Program-made: the position numbers and the translations under genes | Part shown: piece by piece, positions 39,583-47,389 of the stretch | How the letters are laid out: the number at the start of each line of letters is the position of its first letter | Numbering within the stretch: position 1 is the first letter of the stretch | The notes under the pieces: generated by a model | What the model was told of the DNA's origin: nothing | What the model saw: only the letters and a program-made list of their open reading frames with translations | The model's database searches: none | Assembly (NCBI GenBank): GCA_016845525.1 | Contig: JAERSQ010000103.1 | Location: 1 to 64,000, forward strand | DNA length: 64,000 nucleotides | Direction of reading: 5' to 3' | Origin: Pseudomonadota bacterium | GTDB lineage: Bacteria; Pseudomonadota; Gammaproteobacteria; Arenicellales; UBA868

Positions 39583-42500
39583 ATGACAGCGCTAACAATC
39601 CGGACACGCCATTGAGCTTCGGTCTCCTCCCTGAGAAGTTGCGTCGGGCAGTCAACCGGTTCCCTGATTTGTCTGGGATTGCAGGGGAGGCTCAACCCCT
39701 AGGCGCAGCGGTCGAGGGACTACCTCACCTTCGGCTCGAGTCAGCGGGAGTGTCTGATTTGCTGGGTTTGCCAGAGCACCCTTCGGTGCTGCTCTGGAAC
39801 TGGGAAGGGCTTGTGATGGCGCGCCAACTTCTGGATGACGCAAGTCGAGTCCGTATTTGTGATTCCAGAGCCGAATATCTGGAAGTTGCACGTTTGCTGT
39901 GCGGCGATGACAGTATTCACTCACCGGGCGAGCCGTTTACAGATATCCCAGTTCCTGATGTTGTCTTTGTTGGCAGCAAAAGCAACGATTCGGAAGATCT
40001 CTTCGATGGACTAGGGCAAATTCTGATAAAAACCCTTGATCAGGGCGGGGTGATTATGGCGGCCGAGCCACAATCCTCACGCCACCCGATCACATCCATT
40101 CTCCGCGCCAACAGCCCGGAAGGCGACTCACTGGGTGAAGAGAGTATCCTGGTGCTGCCGGATGTTGATAATCCAGAACTGCTGATCCGCCAAACCTTCC
40201 TATATGAAACCCCGGAAGCGTGGAGACATCTCGCCGGTTATGTCGATGAATTCGGGGGGGCACGTTTCCCCGGCTCGGTTCCCATTAGGCACGTGTGGTC
40301 ACTGTTTGAGGAATCGCGAAGATTTCCGCTTCAGGATGTTTCGAAATACCAGGTCTTCTGGAGGCGCGACAAAGCCGAGCGCGACCCTATAGAGCTTGAC
40401 TTTATCCATCAGTCGATCGGGCAACGTGTGCGCCAGTATTGGACGAAAACGGTCAAGCCCCGCGGTGAAACGATAGTTGAGCGGCGACCCATATTTGAAA
40501 CAGAGAATCTATCGGAGGGGGGAAGGGAAGAACAGAAAGATATTGAGCACGTGTTGGACCGGGAAGACTACAAAACCGGTCCGACCTTGGATGAGTTATG
40601 GTTGGATGCGCTTCGGCTAAACGATGTTGAACGATTCAAAGATCTAGCACAAAGGTTTTTCGAATTTCTTGAGGCCATTACGAAGGGCCAAACTACGGTA
40701 TGGGTCGACCTGCTTCCCGATAATATTCTGGTAGACGACGACAACTTCATCCCGATAGATCAGGAGTGGCGTTGTCCGGCCAAGCGACTTAGCTTAGACG
40801 CCATGTACTGCCGGGCGCTGGTCTATTTCCTAAGTCGAAGCGCCCTCGCACTAGACAGCCTACCTGCTGCTAGGCGGTGGGGCACCACTCATTATGAGTT
40901 TTTAGTTGGTGCGTGTAGCGAAGTGGGGGTTGCCCCAGATCCGGCGCTCACCGCGGTCGAAGAGTTCGAAAGGATGTTTCGAAGGGAGACTCTGCTAAGT
41001 TTTGGTGTTATCGAAATAACCAGCATGCTTGAACGTCGGTTTGGTGATCAGGACGCAGTTGAACTAGTCGGGTCGCTCGGGGGAGATGAAGACTCAGAGC
41101 GATCACACGCTGTGATTCCGTTTCCTTCCAGCTCGAGCGGATCTGGATGTCGGTTTGTCTTCCGTTTTTCCAGCTACCCAGGAATTCCCGAGGCACTCGA
41201 TCTGATTTTTCCATCGTGGCTGGGATTGCCTCGAATCAAGGCGGGAACAGTGACGAGCGCTGGCAATACTTTCCCCTTGGGGGGAGCCGATACGAAAGAA
41301 ATTGATGTCGGGACCCTGGCAGGCGTCTTTAAGGGACGTTTTTCCAATCGGGCGAGAGGAGTGAGAGTCGCAATTGACTCAGGGTTGCTGATTTCGGGTC
41401 CCGATGTCTCGTACGTGATTGACCTTGAAATGGTATGGCCCAAGATGGTCTTTGGTCCTGATGCAGATGAGAGATTGGTTCGCGGACTTTGGGGCAAAGA
41501 GGGTATGCTCGACGCGGCCCGGAATCGCGTCTTGGAGCTCGAATCGGAACTTGCGCAAAGTGAGAAAAAGCATAGCCTTAAACACGCCGAGCTCGAGCTT
41601 CTAAAGTCATCCAAGGCCTGGAGGGTTGCAGAGGTTCTTCGAAAAATCTTCTTTGGATGGAGAAAGCCTCAGGACGAGGTACGCAATCTTAGTGCTATTG
41701 AGCAACTCTCTCAGAAGCCTGCATCTCCGACGGAACGGTTTTCGTACCTGACTGAAGTCGGACAGAATAATGTCGACTTAGATATTACAGCTACCCCCGC
41801 CGGGCCGTTGATTTCGGTAGTGATTCCGGTTTACAACACGCCGAAGGCTTGGTTGGCGGATGCCGTTAATTCAGTCCTAGGGCAGTCCTACCCCCATTGG
41901 CACTTGATTCTGGCCAACGACGGCTCTACGAACGTAGGCACACGAGAATTCCTGGATAACCTCGATGACCCAAGAGTCACGAAGATTCAGCTCACCAGAA
42001 GTGCGGGAATTTCAGTGGCCACGCAGATGGCGGTTGACGGAGCACACGGCGAATTTATCGCACTGATGGATCATGACGACATGCTGGCGCCAAGCGCCCT
42101 TCAGAAAGTGGCCGAGAAGATCGCGGATCATAACGCTGATGTTGTCTATACCGATGAAACCACATTCAGCGATAGGACAGAGCAAAAACACGACGGCTAT
42201 TTTGGTCTGCCGCATCTGAAGCCGGCTTATTCGCCGGATCTGTTGTTATGCCACAACTACATTACGCATTTGCTGGTGATCAGGAAGAATCTGATCGATC
42301 AGGTCGGAGGATTTCGGCCTGAATTCGACGGGGCGCAGGACTTCGATCTGCTTTTGCGGGTGACAGAGCAGACAGATCGTGTGATTCATATCTCTGAGCC
42401 GCTGTACCACTGGCGCCAGTCCGTCCAGTCTACGAGCCTTGATACAGGTGCCAAGCCATTGGCGCACATGCGCGGTTGCCAGGCTGTTACCGAAGCGCTG

Positions 42501-43424
42501 GATCGTCGAGGTATCAAGGGAGAGGTGCTGACTGCCAACGGGCCGCATTTTTTTCGGGTCCGGCGGAAAATTATTAATCAGCCCCTGGTGGAGATCGTTA
42601 TACCGTTTCGTGACCAACCCCTCATGCTTCGGAAGTGCATCGACGCGCTCTTAGCAAATACCCGCTATCCGCAATACCGAATCCTCGGTGTGGACAACGG
42701 AAGCACGGAGACCTTGACCCACGAGTTGATGTCCCAATATCAGTCAGAAACCGACCACGTTCGTTTTGCCAGGCTGGACGTCCCGTTTAACTTTTCTCAA
42801 ATTGTCAATTTTGGCGTGCACAATGCCCGGGGTGCCCATGTGGTGCTCATGAATAATGATATCGAGGTGATCAATAGCGATTGGCTCGAGGCGATGCTTG
42901 AGCATTCTCAACGCCCTGAGGTCGGGGCCGTCGGGGCCAAACTGTACTATCCCGACGACACCATTCAGCACGCCGGCATCGCGATAGGAATCGGAACTTA
43001 TGCGGGTCATCCCCATAAACATGTGGAGGGCGGGTATTCGGGGTATCTGAATAGGCTCCACAATATTCAAAACGTATCTGCCGTGACGGGTGCAATGCTG
43101 ATGGTGAAGCGCGATTTATACAATGCTCTGGGCGGATTCGACGAGCATCTGTTTGAAATTGCCTGCAATGATGTTGATTTTTGTCTCCGCTTGCGAAGTC
43201 AGGGCCTGTTGAATATTTTTACGCCGTATGCCCGAGCGTATCACCATGAATCTGTCAGTCGCGGATATGAAGATACGCCGGAAAAGAAAGCCCGGTTTGA
43301 AAAAGAGGTCGATGCGTTCAGAAAGCGTCACGGCGAGGTCCTCGCCAAAGGCGACCCGTACTACAATCGTCACCTACGCTTAGACACGGAAGCAGTTTTG
43401 GCGCGCCCCTGGAGCGAGGCATAG
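39579..43424 (+). CDS. giant multidomain polysaccharide protein: MT-like, kinase-like, beta-rich, coiled coil, two GT2 domains
   Basis: 1281 residues. About 55-170: a Rossmann-like part without a readable SAM motif I, probably a decayed methyltransferase. About 215-480: a kinase-like part with VDLLPDNIL (Asp377, Asn382) and IDQEW (Asp394, Glu396), recalling the HxDxxxxN/DxE arrangement of aminoglycoside-kinase folds. About 510-625: beta-rich, ending near SGLLISGPDVSY. About 645-685: charged heptads (LELESELAQSEKKH). About 743-990: GT2 domain 1 (ISVVIPVYN, MDHDD at 830-834). About 1003-1250: GT2 domain 2 (VEIVIPFRD, MNNDIEV from 1091). It starts inside wzt, so it is made with the exporter. The order recalls WbdD, which caps O9a chains and carries a coiled coil, but here polymerising-type transferases are fused on. 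Acceptor and sugars are unknown. Confidence 0.85.
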   Translation: MNDSANNPDTPLSFGLLPEKLRRAVNRFPDLSGIAGEAQPLGAAVEGLPHLRLESAGVSDLLGLPEHPSVLLWNWEGLVMARQLLDDASRVRICDSRAEYLEVARLLCGDDSIHSPGEPFTDIPVPDVVFVGSKSNDSEDLFDGLGQILIKTLDQGGVIMAAEPQSSRHPITSILRANSPEGDSLGEESILVLPDVDNPELLIRQTFLYETPEAWRHLAGYVDEFGGARFPGSVPIRHVWSLFEESRRFPLQDVSKYQVFWRRDKAERDPIELDFIHQSIGQRVRQYWTKTVKPRGETIVERRPIFETENLSEGGREEQKDIEHVLDREDYKTGPTLDELWLDALRLNDVERFKDLAQRFFEFLEAITKGQTTVWVDLLPDNILVDDDNFIPIDQEWRCPAKRLSLDAMYCRALVYFLSRSALALDSLPAARRWGTTHYEFLVGACSEVGVAPDPALTAVEEFERMFRRETLLSFGVIEITSMLERRFGDQDAVELVGSLGGDEDSERSHAVIPFPSSSSGSGCRFVFRFSSYPGIPEALDLIFPSWLGLPRIKAGTVTSAGNTFPLGGADTKEIDVGTLAGVFKGRFSNRARGVRVAIDSGLLISGPDVSYVIDLEMVWPKMVFGPDADERLVRGLWGKEGMLDAARNRVLELESELAQSEKKHSLKHAELELLKSSKAWRVAEVLRKIFFGWRKPQDEVRNLSAIEQLSQKPASPTERFSYLTEVGQNNVDLDITATPAGPLISVVIPVYNTPKAWLADAVNSVLGQSYPHWHLILANDGSTNVGTREFLDNLDDPRVTKIQLTRSAGISVATQMAVDGAHGEFIALMDHDDMLAPSALQKVAEKIADHNADVVYTDETTFSDRTEQKHDGYFGLPHLKPAYSPDLLLCHNYITHLLVIRKNLIDQVGGFRPEFDGAQDFDLLLRVTEQTDRVIHISEPLYHWRQSVQSTSLDTGAKPLAHMRGCQAVTEALDRRGIKGEVLTANGPHFFRVRRKIINQPLVEIVIPFRDQPLMLRKCIDALLANTRYPQYRILGVDNGSTETLTHELMSQYQSETDHVRFARLDVPFNFSQIVNFGVHNARGAHVVLMNNDIEVINSDWLEAMLEHSQRPEVGAVGAKLYYPDDTIQHAGIAIGIGTYAGHPHKHVEGGYSGYLNRLHNIQNVSAVTGAMLMVKRDLYNALGGFDEHLFEIACNDVDFCLRLRSQGLLNIFTPYARAYHHESVSRGYEDTPEKKARFEKEVDAFRKRHGEVLAKGDPYYNRHLRLDTEAVLARPWSEA

Positions 43425-43469
43425 GGAATGTCTGGTCGCGCTCCCCACAACCAAAAGAAATAGAAAATC

Positions 43470-44429
43470 ATGTCAAATCTAGCGGTATCGGTCATCCTAC
43501 CGGTCTTTAACGAGGCGGACAATCTGGAGCCACTGACCAGGGACATTCTGGCGGCTCTGGAGGATACCGGGAGGTCCTATGAGATCATCTTCATAGATGA
43601 TGGCAGTACAGATCGGTCTCTGGAGGTGCTGACCGCGCTGCAAAGAACCCACTCGTCGATCGTGGTGATTGAGTTTCGACGAAATTTCGGACAAACCGCG
43701 GCGCTTGCTGCGGGGCTTCGCGCCGCTGAAGGAGAAGTTGTGGTGACGATGGACGCGGACCGCCAGAACGACCCACAAGATATTGGGATGCTGCTGCGGG
43801 AAATCGATCAGGGAATGGATCTGGTCTGTGGGTGGCGGCACGAGCGCAAAGACGGATTGTGGCTCCGATTACTCCCATCGCGCGCTGCCAACTGGCTGAT
43901 TTCGACAACCACGGATGTCAAACTCCATGACTACGGCTGCACGCTAAAGGCCATGCGCAAGGACGTAGCAAAGAACCTGCGTCTGTATGGAGAAATGCAT
44001 CGTTTCATACCGGCCATTGCCAGTTGGTATGGGGTTCGCATGAGCGAAGTCAAGGTGCGGCATCATCCCCGGACCGCCGGCGTATCGAAGTACGGGTTAT
44101 CGCGCACATTCCGAGTGCTGCTTGATCTGCTTACGGTGAAGTTCCTGATGGGCTATTCTGCGCGGCCTATCCAGTTTTTTGGCAGTATTGGGCTCGCGTG
44201 CACCGTCGCCGGTGGGAGTGTACTCGGATGGCTTTTCATTGAGCGAGTCTTCCTTGGGATAGCGCTCGCCGGTAGACCCGCTGTTCTGGCCGGTATTGTC
44301 TTGACACTAATCGGGCTTCAATTTGTTACGGTGGGACTCCTTGCCGAGCTCCAGGCTCGAACCTACCACGAGTCCCAGGACAAACCCATCTACGAGATTC
44401 GCCATACTTATAGAGGCCGAGAATCCTAA
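43470..44429 (+). CDS. membrane-anchored GT2 glycosyltransferase (DPM1/GtrB/ArnC type)
   Basis: 319 residues. N-terminal GT2 domain (about 1-230) with SVILPVFNEADNL, FIDDGSTDRSLEVL and MDADRQNDPQDI, then two C-terminal membrane helices (about 232-258 and 266-290). Proteins of this build transfer a sugar from a nucleotide to undecaprenyl phosphate, for later use outside the membrane (GtrB, ArnC). No GtrA-type flippase or GtrC-type transferase adjoins it, so its partner is unknown. It lies 45 bases after the giant gene. Confidence 0.9.
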   Translation: MSNLAVSVILPVFNEADNLEPLTRDILAALEDTGRSYEIIFIDDGSTDRSLEVLTALQRTHSSIVVIEFRRNFGQTAALAAGLRAAEGEVVVTMDADRQNDPQDIGMLLREIDQGMDLVCGWRHERKDGLWLRLLPSRAANWLISTTTDVKLHDYGCTLKAMRKDVAKNLRLYGEMHRFIPAIASWYGVRMSEVKVRHHPRTAGVSKYGLSRTFRVLLDLLTVKFLMGYSARPIQFFGSIGLACTVAGGSVLGWLFIERVFLGIALAGRPAVLAGIVLTLIGLQFVTVGLLAELQARTYHESQDKPIYEIRHTYRGRES

Positions 44430-44487
44430 CGGTAGAGGGCAATCTTCGATGGGTGAAGATCGGGTCGTGTAGGTTGGGTATATCTCC

Positions 44488-46305
44488 GTGTCCAGTATCT
44501 CGATAGTTATTGTCAACTTCAATTCGGGCGCCTTCCTGGAGGCGGCGATAAGTTCTCTGCGCCGGTTGACACCGAGTAGTGAGCTGATTGTTGTCGATAA
44601 TGACTCTTCGGATACCAGTGCAGACTTTCTAAGCCGCCAGTCCGACGTGCGCTTGATACAACTAGACCAAAACTATGGTTTTGGCGCCGCGTCGAATATT
44701 GGGGCGACCAAGGCCACCAACGACCTGATATTGTTCTTAAACCCCGATGCGTTCATGCCTGAGGGAGCTCTCCAGAAGATGGCAGCGTACCTTGCTGCTC
44801 ATCCCGAGAGCGGGATTTGCGGCACGCTGTTGCTTGACTTTCAAGGGCGTGAGCAAGCGGGAAGCAGACGTCATGATCCGACATTGCTTCGCGCCTGCGG
44901 CAAGGTGGCAAGATCGATCAGCCCGCTTCGGATGCTGCCAACTTTTGATCGACATGATGAGCCGCTTCCGAGAACATCTGTTTATGTTGATGCGATTTCG
45001 GGTGCGTGCATGATGGTTCGACGGGAGGTACATGAGCAAATCCGGGGGTTTGACGAGGGCTATTTTCTTCACTTTGAGGATTTGGACTATTGCAGGCGTG
45101 CTCGTGAACACGGTTGGAAGATCGGATTTCTTCCTGACGCGTCTGTTTTTCATTATCAGGGGGGTTCGGGGTTGGTAACAGAGATCTCGCTGCTACGGCA
45201 TAAAGAGGAGGGGCTTCGGCGTTATTTGAATAAATTCGGCGCTCAGGGTGTACTGTCGCGGGCTCTTAGGGCGTGCATATTGACCGTGCTGGGCCTATGC
45301 GGAAAGGTTTTGTTTATCACGATAAGTGCTCGCCGCAACCGGCATGCGGCTCAAGGGAGCCGACCGGTTGACAGTTCACTGGTCAAGATCGGGCAAACGC
45401 TGACTGGACAGCATCCGGTCGTGCTGGTTTTCGGCGCAAGGAGTGATGTGGGTGATGCGGTTAACTCGCGCCTAAATGCCTGTGGCTTGCGGACGGTCAG
45501 CGTCACTCGACATCCCGACGCTGTGAGGAGATCCCCGCCTTCGAGCACGATTCATCCGGAGATGGCGGTTCGCAACAATATCGGCGCAGGTTTGAATGTG
45601 GTTGCGGTCGTGAGCCTTTGCCCAGTTTGGGAACTGTCTGCTTTTGAAAGATTCTTAGGAGCATCTGTCGGAGATCGAACGCCCTGGATCGTCTTGAGTT
45701 CTACCAGCGCTGTCACGAAAATGGACTCGGATGATGAACGTGCCCCCGGTATCGCGTCCAGACTCCGGGAGGGGGAAGAGTGGCTCGCGCGATTCCGGTC
45801 CGGCGCTTCGGGGTTAACCGTTGTCCTGCGACCGACACTAATTTACGGAGGAGTGCGGGGTAGAAATATCAATAAAATCAAAGCGTTCACAAGGTATACC
45901 AGAATCCGCCCGAATCTCGAATTCGCAGAAGGCCGCAGGCAGCCTGTTCACTGCGATGACATCGCGGAGTGGACAACAGCCCTATTGAGCCAGGCGTTAG
46001 ATGAGCCGGGAACGGCCCGTCCGGCAAGCGGAAAATCTGCGCCGACTCTTGTTGAATTGGGTGGAGGCGAAACTTTGTCCTTTGCGGAAATGGTCAACCG
46101 CACGCAAGCAGCAGCTTGTGTGGGTGGAGTCAAGTTGCTGTGCAGGCGTAGAAGTGTCCGCTTCCTCTTTTCCTTGGTGAACTGGCTGCCGTGGTTCAGT
46201 GAGGTGCCCAAGGATTTTGTGAGTCGCCTCGAAAAGGATTTTCTGTTTTCAAATAACAGGGCCCTCGGGCTTCAACCCCAGTCGTTGAGGCGGTTTTACC
46301 CATAG
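44488..46305 (+). CDS. GT2 glycosyltransferase fused to an NAD-dependent epimerase/reductase-like domain
   Basis: 605 residues from GTG 44488. About 1-270: rhamnosyltransferase-like GT2 (ISIVIVNFNSGAFL, VDNDSSD, LFLNPDAFMP, GACMMVRREV). About 305-605: an extended SDR domain with FGARSDVGDAV as Rossmann loop, SSTSAVTK, LRPTLIYGG and RQPVHCDDIAEW. No YxxxK pair is visible in the expected place. The C-terminal half resembles the WbpV-type enzymes that accompany WbpL and WbpM, whose homologues follow directly, so reduction of a 4-keto sugar to QuiNAc or FucNAc is the likely role. A weak hairpin (44442-44460) lies in its leader. Confidence 0.85.
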   Translation: MSSISIVIVNFNSGAFLEAAISSLRRLTPSSELIVVDNDSSDTSADFLSRQSDVRLIQLDQNYGFGAASNIGATKATNDLILFLNPDAFMPEGALQKMAAYLAAHPESGICGTLLLDFQGREQAGSRRHDPTLLRACGKVARSISPLRMLPTFDRHDEPLPRTSVYVDAISGACMMVRREVHEQIRGFDEGYFLHFEDLDYCRRAREHGWKIGFLPDASVFHYQGGSGLVTEISLLRHKEEGLRRYLNKFGAQGVLSRALRACILTVLGLCGKVLFITISARRNRHAAQGSRPVDSSLVKIGQTLTGQHPVVLVFGARSDVGDAVNSRLNACGLRTVSVTRHPDAVRRSPPSSTIHPEMAVRNNIGAGLNVVAVVSLCPVWELSAFERFLGASVGDRTPWIVLSSTSAVTKMDSDDERAPGIASRLREGEEWLARFRSGASGLTVVLRPTLIYGGVRGRNINKIKAFTRYTRIRPNLEFAEGRRQPVHCDDIAEWTTALLSQALDEPGTARPASGKSAPTLVELGGGETLSFAEMVNRTQAAACVGGVKLLCRRRSVRFLFSLVNWLPWFSEVPKDFVSRLEKDFLFSNNRALGLQPQSLRRFYP

Positions 46306-46338
46306 ACCTGGATCAACGAAGAAGATAAATCGTATTCA

Positions 46339-47382
46339 ATGTCGGGCGGAATCTATTTAATAACGCTCCTTGGGAGCGGGGTGATGACGGGCTTAGTCTT
46401 GGGGTGGTTTCTGAGGACGGATAGCCTTCTCCTGAGCAAGGACGAGCCTTCCTCTCGGGGTCTTCATGACCACGTGGTGCCGAGGGGCGGTGGCTTGGCC
46501 ATCTTTGGCTGTGTCGCAATAGCAGGCGTTATGGTCCACCTACTGCAGGGTACGAAAAACGCCCATCTAGATCTTCTTGTGATCGTATCGCTAACCGGTG
46601 TTGGCGTAATGGGGTTTCTCGATGATCGATTCAGTCTCGGCGTTGGTCTGCGTCTGATAGCGGGTCTAACCTTAACAACCCTTCTCGCCGTTGGATCGAT
46701 CGGGGATCACTCGCTCCTAATTTTTGGGCAGACCTCCGACTGGTCGTTCGCCGCAGTGCTTCTTGCAGGAACGATTGGGCTTTTCTGGCTTATGAATCTG
46801 TTCAACTTCATGGACGGAGCAGACGGAGTTGCAGGAGTTCAGAGTCTTATAGCGAGCGGTACGCTTGCAATCTGGTTTGCAGCGTCGGGCCAAGAGTTTT
46901 TGGCTCTCACGAACGTAGGGCTAGCCGGGGCATGCTTGGGCTTTTTGTGGTTCAACTGGGCTCCCGCGCGGGTGTTTATGGGGGATGTGGGAAGCCTCGC
47001 CTTGGGCGCCTGGTTTGGCGCGATGAGCCTGATCGGGGTGAGTGAGTATGGGCTACCGGCCGAGGCGTTCTTGATTCTCCTCGGCGTATTTGTGTTTGAC
47101 GCGACGCTCACGCTGGGTCACAGACTGCTGAAACGAAAGCGAATTACCCAGGCGCACCGTGAACATCTCTATCAGAAACTAATTCTGGCGGGCTGGAGCC
47201 ATGGGAAGGTCGCCGTGCTGATAGGGGCAATGGCTTTTGTTGCAGCCGTTCTGGCAACCCTGGTGGTTTGGTATCCGCAGCACGGCCTATGGTTCTTTCT
47301 TGTGACGCTTGTTATGCTCCTTGGGTACGCAATCCTCGCGATTCGCGCGAGTGCAAACATCTCGAGACGGGCAGCGAATTAA
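46339..47382 (+). CDS. wbpL: polyprenyl-phosphate HexNAc-1-phosphate transferase (WbpL/WecA family)
   Basis: 347 residues, about ten to eleven membrane helices. HDHVVPRGGGLAIFG near the N-terminus, FLDDRFSLG, the catalytic NLFNFMDGADGVAGV and FMGDVGSLALG define the GT4 phosphotransferase family that starts O-chains by moving a sugar-1-phosphate from UDP to undecaprenyl phosphate. Coupling with WbpM- and WbpV-like enzymes suggests that FucNAc or QuiNAc is the first sugar. It stops 7 bases before wbpM. Confidence 0.88.
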   Translation: MSGGIYLITLLGSGVMTGLVLGWFLRTDSLLLSKDEPSSRGLHDHVVPRGGGLAIFGCVAIAGVMVHLLQGTKNAHLDLLVIVSLTGVGVMGFLDDRFSLGVGLRLIAGLTLTTLLAVGSIGDHSLLIFGQTSDWSFAAVLLAGTIGLFWLMNLFNFMDGADGVAGVQSLIASGTLAIWFAASGQEFLALTNVGLAGACLGFLWFNWAPARVFMGDVGSLALGAWFGAMSLIGVSEYGLPAEAFLILLGVFVFDATLTLGHRLLKRKRITQAHREHLYQKLILAGWSHGKVAVLIGAMAFVAAVLATLVVWYPQHGLWFFLVTLVMLLGYAILAIRASANISRRAAN

Positions 47383-47389
47383 CATCGGT

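Noticed and set aside
44442-44460. Hairpin ATCTTC/GAAGAT before the GT2-epimerase fusion as a terminator
   Set aside because: The stem is AT-rich, the loop is 7 bases and no T-run follows; at most a weak leader structure.
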